Source: Chthoniobacterales bacterium
GTDB taxonomy: Bacteria; Verrucomicrobiota; Verrucomicrobiia; Chthoniobacterales; UBA10450
NCBI GenBank assembly: GCA_013694595.1
Contig: JACDCC010000214.1
Span: forward strand, 1 to 35,190
Length of the DNA: 35,190 nt
Direction of reading: 5' to 3'
The stretch's first letter is position 1. Every line of letters starts with the position of its first letter. Below, piece by piece: positions 23,075 through 31,175 of this stretch. The position numbers and the translations under genes are program-made. The notes beneath the pieces were generated by a model that saw only the letters and a list, made by a program, of their open reading frames with translations, searched no databases and was not told where the DNA came from.

Positions 23075-24286
23075 ATGGCGAGCAGTGACTTGATGGTGGG
23101 ACTGGAGATCGGAACTTCGAAGATCTGCGTAGTCGTGGGCGAGGGCAGGCCAGACGGGACGATCAAGATCCTCGGAGTGGGCCAGGCGCCGTCGCGCGGT
23201 GTGCGTAAGGGCGAGATCGTCGATTTCGAGACCGCCATGAAGTGTGTCCACGAAGCAGTCGTCGACGCGGAGACGAAGAGCGACGTCATGATCCGCAGCG
23301 TCTATGTCGCGGTGGGCGGGTCGCACATACAAGGCTTTAACAATCGCGGCGCGGTCACGTTGCCGGACGATCGCGACGAGATCGACGAGCAGGACATAGA
23401 AGATGTGAAGATCAACGCGCGCGAGGTCAGCATCCCGGCGCAGAATGCTTTCCTCCACTCGATCATCCAGCACTACCACGTTGACGGGCAGGACGGTGTG
23501 CTGAACCCGGTCGGGATGCTCGGGCAAAAGCTCGAGGCTGATTTCCACATCATCCACGGGGTGCGGACGCGCATCCAGAACACCATTCGCTGCGTGAAGG
23601 AGCTGCCGCTCGAAGTGGAAGACGTGGTCTTCAGCGCGTTAGCATCGGCGCAGGTGGTTTTAACGCCGCACCAGAAGAGCCTTGGCGCGCTCGTCATCGA
23701 TATCGGCGGCGGGACGACTGATTACATTCTGTACGTCGATGGCGCGGTAAAGCAGACGGGTGTGTTGGGCGTGGGCGGCGATCACATCACGAACGACATC
23801 TCGATGGGACTGCGGATTCCGATGACACGCGCCGAGAAGTTGAAGATCGAGGAAGGCGGCGTCACGCTCGGTAATTGTCTCCCTGGCGAGACCGTTTTGT
23901 TGAAGGACGACTCCGGCTTCGCCGGTAAGGAGATCGAACGTGAGACGCTGAACACGATCATCCATCTCCGGTTGCGCGAGACGTTCGAGCTCCTGAAGCG
24001 GAAGCTCGAGGAAGAGCCGTTCATCAACTACATCGGCGAAGGCATCTTCATTACCGGCGGCTGCAGCCATCTGAAGGGGATCGATCACCTCGCCGAGGAG
24101 GTGTTCGAGCTGCCAGCACGCGTCGCTCATGCGCAGACGATGTCTGGCCTAACGAGTGCGTTCGAGAACCCGCAGTTCTCTGCCGCCATCGGGTTAATCA
24201 AGTACGCGCAAGCGGTGCAGACCGACCGGCCACCGCGGAAACGCTTTGGCCGCATCTTCGGCAAGATCTTCAACGGCATGCGATGA
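23075..24286 (+). CDS. ftsA: Actin-like division protein FtsA
   Basis: A 403-residue actin-fold ATPase that tethers FtsZ to the membrane. Phosphate 1 motif: VGLEIGTSKICVVVGEG (about 8-24). The 1C subdomain typical of FtsA follows (about 85-165). Phosphate 2: LVIDIGGGTTDYILY (about 206-220). Adenosine motif: GIFITGGCSHLKGID (about 324-338). The C-terminal RKRFGRIFGKIFNGMR is a clear amphipathic membrane-targeting helix. A purine-rich site (GGGGGAGGA, 23055-23063) precedes ATG 23075. Between its stop and ftsZ there are only 91 bp, mostly palindromic repeat. Confidence 0.95.
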   Translation: MASSDLMVGLEIGTSKICVVVGEGRPDGTIKILGVGQAPSRGVRKGEIVDFETAMKCVHEAVVDAETKSDVMIRSVYVAVGGSHIQGFNNRGAVTLPDDRDEIDEQDIEDVKINAREVSIPAQNAFLHSIIQHYHVDGQDGVLNPVGMLGQKLEADFHIIHGVRTRIQNTIRCVKELPLEVEDVVFSALASAQVVLTPHQKSLGALVIDIGGGTTDYILYVDGAVKQTGVLGVGGDHITNDISMGLRIPMTRAEKLKIEEGGVTLGNCLPGETVLLKDDSGFAGKEIERETLNTIIHLRLRETFELLKRKLEEEPFINYIGEGIFITGGCSHLKGIDHLAEEVFELPARVAHAQTMSGLTSAFENPQFSAAIGLIKYAQAVQTDRPPRKRFGRIFGKIFNGMR

Positions 24287-24309
24287 GCAATCGTGAGCCA
24301 GCCGCCGTA

Positions 24310-24365
24310 GTAGGGCGTCTGTGTCAGACGCCACGTGCAACCGGCGTTTCACAGAAACGCCCTAC
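24310..24365. repeat. Palindromic dispersed repeat, family E, in the ftsZ leader
   Basis: Outer arms GTAGGGCG (24310-24317) and CGCCCTAC (24358-24365) are perfect complements. Inner blocks GTCTGTGTCAGACGCC and GGCGTTTCACAGAAACGCC form two further hairpins (GTCTG/CAGAC and GTTTC/GAAAC). It ends 12 bp before the ftsZ ATG. Confidence 0.85.
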
Positions 24366-24377
24366 AAACCCCACCAC

Positions 24378-25895
24378 ATGATCCAACTCAGTCGCAATTA
24401 CAGCCTACCGGAACAGGAAGAAGAGATCATCCCGATCAAGGTGGTCGCAGTCGGCGGCGCCGGATCGAACGTGCTCGATCGCGTGGTGCTCGACGGGTTG
24501 GACAAAGCCGATCTCGTGGTGGCGAACACGGACGTGCAGGCGCTCGCCAGCTCCGTCGCAGCGCACAAGGTGCAGCTGGGGCGGATGAGCACGCGCGGCC
24601 TTGGCGCCGGCGGAGATCCGCAGCTCGGCTATGAAGCGGCAGTGGAAGCAGCCGATGAGATCCGCAAGGCGCTCGTGGATGCGCGAATGATCTTTGTGTG
24701 CGCCGGGTTGGGCGGCGGGACTGGATCCGGCGCCACGCCGGTGGTCGCCGAACTGGCCCGGGAAGCAGGCGCGCTCGTGATCACCTTCGCGACGATGCCG
24801 TTTCCGTTCGAAGGCAAACGGCGCGCTGCGCAGGCGCAACAGGCGCTGGCACGATTGCAGGAAGTCTCGGACGCAGTGATCTGCTTCGAGAATGAAAAGA
24901 TGGGCGACATCGTCGCGCCGAAAGCCGGTGTGCACCAGGCGTTCGCCGCCGCGGACGCGACCATCAGCCAAAGCATTCGTGCGATCGTTGGTCTGATCCA
25001 GCGGCCAGGGCTAATCCGGATTGGATTCGATGATCTCCTCGCCGCTTTGCGCAGCCCCAACGGGCGCTGCTTGTTTGGGTTCGGCGAATCTGATTCCGAC
25101 AACCGCGCGCACGACGCGTTGACACAGGCGCTCAAGAATCCGCTGATGGATCGTGGACGGTTGCTCGGAGACGCCGCGAACGTGCTGGTGCAGGTTGCCG
25201 GCGGCCCCGGCATGACGCTCTCGGAGATCGAGATCCTCATGCACGAGTTGAATCGTCATGTCGGCGACGAGACGCAGATTCTTTTTGGAACGGCGGTCGA
25301 TGGGCGGATGGGCAACCGGATGTCGGTCACCTTGATCAGCTCGCTCTCAGCGGACGGAGAGGTCTCAGTGAAGCCGATTTGGACGGACGCTGCCGCCGCC
25401 GTGCAGCCGAAGACCATCCCAGCGCCGGAAGCGAAGCGTGTCTCGGAGCCGGAACCCGCTAAGGTAATCGAGCCGGAGCAGATGCTTCCGGAGAAGGAAG
25501 AGCCTGCTGCGCCGCGTCCGTTGAAAACGATCGAGGCTGTGATGGCAGAGCCGGAGTTGCTGCCGGAAGTCACCGCTCGAAGGGAGGACGTCCCGCCGCA
25601 CGCAACCGAAGCCGTGACGCCCGCCGCGGATGGCAGCGACGAGCACCACGAAGAAGAGCTTCCTGCCCCCGCACCGCAGGCGCCTCCTTCTCCGCGTGTC
25701 ATTCTGCCAAAGAAGAACCCTGTTCTGCCGAAGGAGGCGAAACCGCCGGTAGAGAAAATCGTGCAGGCGAAGCAGGAAGTTCTGCAATTCGAGTCCGTCA
25801 CACGCGGAAGGTTTGAGAAGAGCGAGCCGACGATCGTCGAGGGTCAGGATCTCGACGTGCCGACGTTTCTGCGCAAGAACGTGCGCGTGAAGTAG
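24378..25895 (+). CDS. ftsZ: Tubulin-like division GTPase FtsZ with altered T7 loop
   Basis: A 505-residue FtsZ. The GTP-binding T4 motif GGGTGSG is at 112-118, the T1 loop VGGAGSN near 25-31, and NTDVQAL near 50-56. The T7 (synergy) loop that completes the neighbouring subunit's GTPase site normally reads NxDFAD; here it reads R214-I-G216-F-D-D219, so the Asn and first Asp are lost and only the last Asp is kept. A long acidic, Pro-rich linker (about 325-488) leads to the C-terminal peptide DVPTFLRKN, which binds FtsA. ATG 24378 was chosen because an upstream in-frame ATG (24321) lies in a repeat. No ribosome binding site is visible. Confidence 0.93.
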   Translation: MIQLSRNYSLPEQEEEIIPIKVVAVGGAGSNVLDRVVLDGLDKADLVVANTDVQALASSVAAHKVQLGRMSTRGLGAGGDPQLGYEAAVEAADEIRKALVDARMIFVCAGLGGGTGSGATPVVAELAREAGALVITFATMPFPFEGKRRAAQAQQALARLQEVSDAVICFENEKMGDIVAPKAGVHQAFAAADATISQSIRAIVGLIQRPGLIRIGFDDLLAALRSPNGRCLFGFGESDSDNRAHDALTQALKNPLMDRGRLLGDAANVLVQVAGGPGMTLSEIEILMHELNRHVGDETQILFGTAVDGRMGNRMSVTLISSLSADGEVSVKPIWTDAAAAVQPKTIPAPEAKRVSEPEPAKVIEPEQMLPEKEEPAAPRPLKTIEAVMAEPELLPEVTARREDVPPHATEAVTPAADGSDEHHEEELPAPAPQAPPSPRVILPKKNPVLPKEAKPPVEKIVQAKQEVLQFESVTRGRFEKSEPTIVEGQDLDVPTFLRKNVRVK

Positions 25896-25940
25896 GACCA
25901 CCGGTCGCTGGCGCTGGAAGCTGGCACGGTTCATGGTGCA

Positions 25941-26378
25941 ATGTCTGGCGGTATGCACCGCAAAGCCGCGTTCACATTGGTCGAGATCATGATCGCGGTG
26001 CCGGGCTTCATGCGCGCCCGGCAGCGGTCCCAAAACGCGAAGTTCATCAATGCCTTGCGCGTCGGCGGGGATGCGGTGGAGACCTACGCGATGGAGCACA
26101 GCGCGTATCCACCGGACGTGAATCGCGGAGTCGTACCTCCGGGTCTGGCGTCCTACCTCGACCCGACGTTCGACTGGACAGGCGCGACGCCGATCGGCGG
26201 CCGCTGGGATTGGGACTTTAATGTCTCGAGCGTCAAAGCGGCGATCTCGGTTGTGGATCCGACTGCCGGGTTGGAGCAGCTGACGGCGATCGATCAACAG
26301 TTCGACGATGGGAACCTGCAAACCGGCAGATTTCGTCAGGTCGGCAGCAATCGCTACAGCTGCATCATTGAGCCGTAA
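25941..26378 (+). CDS. Type II secretion/type IV pseudopilin-like protein with shortened helix
   Basis: A 145-residue protein with a prepilin-type N-terminus: basic leader, then FTLVEIMI with Glu at +5 of the mature form, as in GspG/PilA. The hydrophobic helix is cut short: FTLVEIMIAVPGFMRARQRS, where relatives usually have about 11 more hydrophobic residues between MI and AVPG. The globular part (ALRVGGDAVETYAMEHSAYPPD, GGRWDWDF) resembles GspG-like pseudopilins. An in-frame 33-bp deletion is the likely cause, so membrane insertion and assembly may fail. It begins 45 bp after ftsZ. No other secretion genes adjoin it. Confidence 0.75.
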   Translation: MSGGMHRKAAFTLVEIMIAVPGFMRARQRSQNAKFINALRVGGDAVETYAMEHSAYPPDVNRGVVPPGLASYLDPTFDWTGATPIGGRWDWDFNVSSVKAAISVVDPTAGLEQLTAIDQQFDDGNLQTGRFRQVGSNRYSCIIEP

Positions 26379-26384
26379 GCAGGG

Positions 26385-26410
26385 GCTGGTCTCCAGCGGA
26401 TGGACCGCTG
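26385..26410. terminator. Possible two-way terminator between convergent genes
   Basis: Two overlapping hairpins, GCTGG/CCAGC (26385-26397) and CAGCGG/CCGCTG (26394-26410), lie in the 37-bp gap between the pseudopilin and FkbM genes. No T-tract follows on either strand, so this is weak evidence. Confidence 0.3.
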
Positions 26411-26415
26411 CGATG

Positions 26416-27153
26416 CTACGGCGACCGCGCGAAAAGCGCGTCTCCGAAAAGCGCCCGCCCGGTCTCATCGTGGAGGATGTCGTAAATGCCAATAAGCGCG
26501 AAGCCACGCATCGAGAGCCAGCCGAGGATCTCGTGAAACCAGGCCTGCCCGTCGTACTCGAGCTGAAACAGCGCCTCTGTGGAAACGAGCCGGATGCGGC
26601 CATCGGCGATCGCACGGCTGGCACCCTCCAGCACTCGTAGATCGAAGCCCTGGCAGTCCGTCTTCAGCAGGTCAATGCTATCCACGCCCAGCCGGCGAAG
26701 CTCATCGTCGACCGTGCGCACCTCCACCTGCACCGAGTCCACCGGCGCCAGCTTCTCGGCGTACGGCAGCGGGCGCGTCTGCGCCGCGGCCTGCAGTAAC
26801 GAACTGGTCACCGAATCCGCATTGCGGAAGAACGTCATCGTGCCCGGCTCGCGCCCGAGCGCGCACTGTGTGTACGTGACGTCGTTCAGCGCGCGCGCGG
26901 CAGCCTGGAGGGACACAAGTGCCCGCTCGTCCGGCTCGTAGCAATGGACGCGCGCGTCCGGCAACGTGGTCTTGATCGACGTGAGCCACTGCCCGGCGTT
27001 GGCGCCCACGTCAAAAATCCGAGATTGTGCTCGGCCGGCGAGAAGCCGCCGAACATCTTCGCCTAACGACAGCCCATACTCGCTCGACGGCCGCACATAA
27101 TAGCCTTGCGCCTCGATCGCGGTCCGCACCGCGCGCTTCAGTCTGCGGATCAT
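26416..27153 (-). CDS. FkbM-family SAM-dependent methyltransferase
   Basis: A 245-residue class I methyltransferase. The SAM-binding motif FDVGANAGQW is at about 47-56 and is followed by YEPDERALVSL (about 72-82). The FkbM signature DLLKTDCQGFDLRVLEGASRAI is near 158-179. The family often O-methylates sugars of polysaccharides or natural products; the substrate here is unknown, and no glycosyltransferases adjoin it. ATG 27153 (MIRRLKRAVRTAIE) was chosen; an in-frame start at 27345 would lie inside the amidohydrolase gene and adds Arg-rich out-of-frame sequence. Its start is 20 bp downstream of the amidohydrolase stop on the same strand. Confidence 0.88.
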   Translation of the reverse strand: MIRRLKRAVRTAIEAQGYYVRPSSEYGLSLGEDVRRLLAGRAQSRIFDVGANAGQWLTSIKTTLPDARVHCYEPDERALVSLQAAARALNDVTYTQCALGREPGTMTFFRNADSVTSSLLQAAAQTRPLPYAEKLAPVDSVQVEVRTVDDELRRLGVDSIDLLKTDCQGFDLRVLEGASRAIADGRIRLVSTEALFQLEYDGQAWFHEILGWLSMRGFALIGIYDILHDETGRALFGDALFARSP

Positions 27154-27173
27154 GGGCGCCGCGCGTGCCGCGA

Positions 27174-28514
27174 CTACTTCTTCATCAAATCCAGCACGGC
27201 GGTCGTCATACCAATCACGCCGGCGCGAATTGAAGGCTCCGGCACCGGTGCGAACTTGCTCGAGTGCAGGCTCGGCAGCGGGGTGCCCGTCTTTTTGCTC
27301 TCTGCGATCTTGGCCGCGTCTACGCCGCCGACCGTGAACATGCACGCGGGAATTGAAAAATCCGGCAGGCTGTAAACGCTGAAATCTTCGCCGCCCATCA
27401 CAGGCTGCGTCAGTTCGTATTTATCCGCGCCGAGCGCGGTCTTCAGCACGCCGGCGACCCGTTTCGTCAGCTCTGGATTATTGTAAGTCGCGGGCGTGAA
27501 CTCATTTTGGCGGACCGTGACAGTCGGCATCCGCTCCGCCGGGATCCCCGCGGCCGTGGCCATGCCTTTCGCGATCCGCTCGATCGACGCGAGCACCTTT
27601 TCGCGCGTTTCTTTTTTATAACTACGCACGGTCAGCTGCATCTTCACTTCATCGGAGATGATGTTGTGTTTCGTGCCGGCATGAATCGAGCCGACCGTCA
27701 CCACCGCGGAGTCAATCGGCTCCACTTCACGGCTCACGATCGTTTGCCAACCCTGGATGATCTGCGCTGCGAGCACGACAGGATCCTTTGTCATGTGGGG
27801 ATAAGCGCCGTGACCGCCGAGACCGCGCACCGTCACGTCCACGCTATCGACATTCGCGTAAATGTAACCGCCCTCGGTCATGCCGACTTTGCCTGCTTCC
27901 ATCTGCGCGCTGTCGTGCAGACCGAGCACGAAATCCGGCTTCGGCCAGCGCGTGTAGAGCCCGTCCGCGAGGAGTGCTTTCGCACCGAGACCGGTCTCCT
28001 CCGCCGGCTGACCGACGAAGACGATCGTGCCCTTCCATTGATCCTTCAGCTTCGCGAGCGCGCGCGCCGTGCCGATGAACGCCGACATGTGCATGTCGTG
28101 TCCGCAGGCGTGCATCGTGCGCACTTCCTTGCCCTCGTCGTTCTGCTGCGTGTCCTTGCTTGCGTACGGCAAGCCGGTTTCCTCCTCGACCGGCAACCCA
28201 TCGAGATCAGTTCGCACCAGCACGGTCGGTCCCGGGCCATTCTTCATCACCCCTACGAGTCCGTAGCCGATCATCCCTGGCTTGTCGTACTTGCCTACTT
28301 TCTCCGTTACCTCGCAGCCTACCGCGCGGAGTTCCTTCGCGATGAAGGCCGCGGTCTTCTCCTCCTTGCCGGATAACTCTGGATGCGCATGCAGCTCTTT
28401 ATAGATCGTGAGGAGCGACGGCAGTTCGGCCTCCGCGAGTTGCTGCGGTGTCTGCTGCGCGAAGAGCGGAACCACGGAGCAGGCGAAAAGGGCGAGGGAA
28501 AGGCGGACGTTCAT
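27174..28514 (-). CDS. Exported M20-family amidohydrolase (IAA-amino acid/hippurate hydrolase type)
   Basis: A 446-residue protein with a signal peptide (MNVRLSLALFACSVVPLFAQ, cleavage near 19-21). M20D metal-site motifs: HACGHDMHM with Cys137 and His139 (about 135-143), QPAEETGLGAK with Glu172-Glu173, and a later LHSSKFAPV His. The dimerisation domain begins near GLGGHGAYPHMTKDPV. It would hydrolyse N-acyl amino acids, or amide conjugates, in the periplasm. The start was set at 28514 because it gives a clean signal peptide; an in-frame start at 28601 would add 29 residues before it. It is divergent from the polymerase gene. Confidence 0.92.
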   Translation of the reverse strand: MNVRLSLALFACSVVPLFAQQTPQQLAEAELPSLLTIYKELHAHPELSGKEEKTAAFIAKELRAVGCEVTEKVGKYDKPGMIGYGLVGVMKNGPGPTVLVRTDLDGLPVEEETGLPYASKDTQQNDEGKEVRTMHACGHDMHMSAFIGTARALAKLKDQWKGTIVFVGQPAEETGLGAKALLADGLYTRWPKPDFVLGLHDSAQMEAGKVGMTEGGYIYANVDSVDVTVRGLGGHGAYPHMTKDPVVLAAQIIQGWQTIVSREVEPIDSAVVTVGSIHAGTKHNIISDEVKMQLTVRSYKKETREKVLASIERIAKGMATAAGIPAERMPTVTVRQNEFTPATYNNPELTKRVAGVLKTALGADKYELTQPVMGGEDFSVYSLPDFSIPACMFTVGGVDAAKIAESKKTGTPLPSLHSSKFAPVPEPSIRAGVIGMTTAVLDLMKK

Positions 28515-28622
28515 GCGCGAAACCATAGCGGCAAATGACGAATGCAGGAAAACAGGAATTTCCTGCCGCTTCGTCGCGGTGTCGCCGCCGCCGCATCGCA
28601 CCGAATTTGAAGAACCAGAAAG

Positions 28623-28656
28623 CCAGAAAAACCCGTGTACTTTGTGGTTTTTCTGG
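28623..28656. repeat. Perfect 11-bp hairpin between divergent genes
   Basis: CCAGAAAAACC (28623-28633) and GGTTTTTCTGG (28646-28656) surround a 12-base loop, in the 214-bp space between the divergent amidohydrolase and polymerase genes. As neither gene ends here, it is more likely a repeat or regulatory site than a terminator. Nothing else is recognised in the space. Confidence 0.6.
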
Positions 28657-28728
28657 TTTTGAAATTCATCCGCCGACTTCCTCCTGCTTTCCTCCTTTCC
28701 TTATTGGTAATTCCGGCTCTTTTCCCTG

Positions 28729-31098
28729 ATGCGTTTCGAGGAAAACAGCATCCTCTTCGGCTCTGATCCGACGCCGCGGATTGTCGCGATCGAAATGGGC
28801 GACAGCGGAACGGTGAGGGTCTACCGTCGGGAGAAGGACGGCAGCACCGTGTGCGACGTCGAGCCGTTTCATCCGTTCGTCTGGCCGGACGGCGACGTCG
28901 CCGATCTCGGCCTCGGACAGGTCGGGCGAGACTCCGTCGAGCCTGAGAGTGGCACGGCAACACCGAGCATCGAGAAACTCACCGGCGACCTGAGGTTCAA
29001 CTGGCTCGTCACCGTGAACAGCTGGAAAGAGCTGATCGCGCTCCGCAATGGCCTGAAGAACGCCGGACGCAATTTCTTCGCGCTCACTGATCCGGTGCAG
29101 CATTACCTTACGCACAGCGGGCGCACGTTGTTCAAGGACCTCGCGTTCGAAGAACTAAAGCGCGTCCAGCTCGAAGTCATCCCGCTCAGCGGCGAAGACG
29201 ATCTCGCGCCGGCTGCGCAAGAGCACATCGCGAGCATCGCCGTTTCAGATAATAGCGGTTGGGAAGAACTCATCCTCATCGATCCAGCGAGCCCGGAGGA
29301 ATCCGAACGCGACGCGCTCAAGCGCCTAACGAGGCTGATCAAAGAGCGCGATCCGGACGTGATCGAAGGCCACGATCTCTTCCGCTTCGATCTGCCCTAC
29401 CTTGTCGATCGCGCGCGCAAAGCGAAGACGAAGCTCGATTGGGGGCGCAGCGGCGGCTTCCTGCGCTCGCGTCCGTCGCGACTCCAGATCGCGGAGAAGA
29501 CGATCGATTACCCGAAGTTCGCCGTCGATGGTCGCCACTTTGTCGACACATTCCTGCTCGCGCATTTCTACGACGTCGGGATGCGCTCGCTGAACGGCTT
29601 CGAGCGCATCGATGTCGCGCAACACTTCGGATTCTGCGACAGCGCGGAGTTCTCGTCATTAGGCGGCAAAGAACTGCAGCGCGCGTATCTCGATGGCGAC
29701 GAGCGCTACAAGAAACGTGCGTTGTACGCGGCGCGCGAGACGCGCGCCGTCTCGGAGTTACTCAGCCCGAGCTACTTCATCCAGGCGCGGATTTTTCCCT
29801 ACAACTATCAGGACGTGATCGTGCGCGGCAACGCCACCCGCATTAACGCCCTCTTCCTCCGCGAATACTTCCGCCAGCGCCACGCCATCCCCGAGATGCC
29901 GATGGCCGTCGGCTTCGAAGGCGGCTACACCGCCATGTTCGCGACTGGCGTCATGCGCGACGTCTGGCATTGCGACATCGCCTCTCTCTATCCATCGGTG
30001 ATGCTGCAGTTCGACTGCTTCCCAGTCACCGACGAGCTCCAGATCTTCCGCCACCTGCTCACCGATCTCCGCACCTTCCGCCTCGAAGCGAAGGCGAACA
30101 TGCGCGCCGAAAAAGACGTCGCGCGCCAGCGTCACTTTCACGCCCTCCAGAACACCTTCAAAATCCTGATCAACAGCTTCTACGGCTACCTCGGTTTCGC
30201 GCAGGGCCACTTCGCCGATTTCGACGCTGCCGCGCGCGTCACGCAGATAGGTCGCGAGCTCCTCCAGAAGATGATCGATTGGTTGAACTCCAGAGGCGCA
30301 CAAGTCATCGAAGTCGACACCGACGGCATCTACTTCGTCCCGCCGAAGGATGTGCTCGAGCGTCTGAAATCCGGCGCAGCCGGTGTAGAGGCGGGTGTCC
30401 CACCCGCAACCAAGGACGTGACCCGTGGGAAAGCGGGTGAGACACCCGCCCCTACACCCGCAGAAGAAGCCGAAAAACTCCGTAGCGAGCTCGCGAAAGA
30501 ACTCCCGCCCGGCATCGAGGTCGAGCTCGACGAGCAATTCGACGCCATGTTCAGCTACAAGGCGAAGAACTACGCGCTCCTCACGAAAGACGGCGAAGTC
30601 ATCATGAAAGGCGGCGCCTTGAAATCGCGCGGCCTCGAGAAATTCCAGCGCGTCTTCCTCGAGGAGATCATCAAGCTCCAGATGCAGGGCAAAACCGAAT
30701 CGATCGGCGCCCTGCGCAACGACTACGAGCGCTGCATGCGCGCCGGCGAAATGCCGATCGAGATGCTGATGAAAACCGACACCCTCCAGGACAGCCTGGA
30801 GAAGTACCGCCAAAAAATAGCCGGCTCCGCGCGCAACCGCGCCGCCGCCTACGAGCTCGCGCTGGGCAGCGGTCGAGCCTACAAACCCGGAGACCAAATC
30901 AGCTACTACATTAAAGCCACCCCCAAAAAGGTCGCAGCCTACGAAGCCGCGAAGCTAGCCAGCGAGTTCGACCCGCAGAATCGGGATGAGAATGTGGATT
31001 ACTACGTCGGGAAGCTTGGCGAGTTGGTGAAGAAGTTTGGCGGAGTGGGCGGCGCGACGGCGGCGAAGCCTGCGCAGCAGGAGAGCCTGGCATTATGA
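28729..31098 (+). CDS. Family B DNA polymerase with degenerate exonuclease motifs and in-frame repeat
   Basis: A 789-residue family B polymerase. Polymerase motif A DIASLYPSVML starts at 416, motif B KILINSFYGYLGF at 478, and motif C VDTDG has Asp530/Asp532; all look intact. The 3'-5' exonuclease motifs do not. Exo I, normally DxE, reads QLEVI (147-151); Exo II reads EGHDLFRFD (213-221), with Asp for the usual Asn; the Exo III region (about 328-341) has no Asp. After motif C, residues about 550-578 (VEAGVPPATKDVTRGKAGETP) are a translated palindromic repeat. It may act in repair or damage bypass rather than as the replicase (inference). No partner genes adjoin it. Confidence 0.9.
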   Translation: MRFEENSILFGSDPTPRIVAIEMGDSGTVRVYRREKDGSTVCDVEPFHPFVWPDGDVADLGLGQVGRDSVEPESGTATPSIEKLTGDLRFNWLVTVNSWKELIALRNGLKNAGRNFFALTDPVQHYLTHSGRTLFKDLAFEELKRVQLEVIPLSGEDDLAPAAQEHIASIAVSDNSGWEELILIDPASPEESERDALKRLTRLIKERDPDVIEGHDLFRFDLPYLVDRARKAKTKLDWGRSGGFLRSRPSRLQIAEKTIDYPKFAVDGRHFVDTFLLAHFYDVGMRSLNGFERIDVAQHFGFCDSAEFSSLGGKELQRAYLDGDERYKKRALYAARETRAVSELLSPSYFIQARIFPYNYQDVIVRGNATRINALFLREYFRQRHAIPEMPMAVGFEGGYTAMFATGVMRDVWHCDIASLYPSVMLQFDCFPVTDELQIFRHLLTDLRTFRLEAKANMRAEKDVARQRHFHALQNTFKILINSFYGYLGFAQGHFADFDAAARVTQIGRELLQKMIDWLNSRGAQVIEVDTDGIYFVPPKDVLERLKSGAAGVEAGVPPATKDVTRGKAGETPAPTPAEEAEKLRSELAKELPPGIEVELDEQFDAMFSYKAKNYALLTKDGEVIMKGGALKSRGLEKFQRVFLEEIIKLQMQGKTESIGALRNDYERCMRAGEMPIEMLMKTDTLQDSLEKYRQKIAGSARNRAAAYELALGSGRAYKPGDQISYYIKATPKKVAAYEAAKLASEFDPQNRDENVDYYVGKLGELVKKFGGVGGATAAKPAQQESLAL
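30382..30458. repeat. Palindromic dispersed repeat, family A (copy 2), inside the polymerase gene
   Basis: Arms GGTGTAGAGGCGGGTGTC (30382-30399) and GACACCCGCCCCTACACC (30441-30458) are complementary at 17 of 18 bases. The 77-bp element keeps the reading frame open together with its flanks, and adds about 26 residues between motif C and the thumb region. It is the same family as 1030-1103. Confidence 0.92.
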
Positions 31099-31175
31099 CC
31101 GCGTCTGCCGGGCGACGCAGATGACAGGGCCATTAACCGTCGAGGCGCTACTAAGACGGTGAGTCGTATTCCGGG

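Noticed and set aside
24321-24377. N-terminal extension of FtsZ
   Set aside because: It is encoded by the palindromic repeat and is not part of the FtsZ fold.
27154-27345. N-terminal extension of the FkbM methyltransferase
   Set aside because: It is Arg-rich sequence from within the amidohydrolase gene read in another frame.
28623-28656. A rho-independent terminator
   Set aside because: Both flanking genes point away from it, so no transcript is expected to end here.
31101-31160. Terminator between the polymerase and serine hydrolase genes
   Set aside because: Short inverted repeats (GCGTC/GACGC, ACCGTC/GACGGT) exist, but the arms are 5-6 bp and no T-tract follows.
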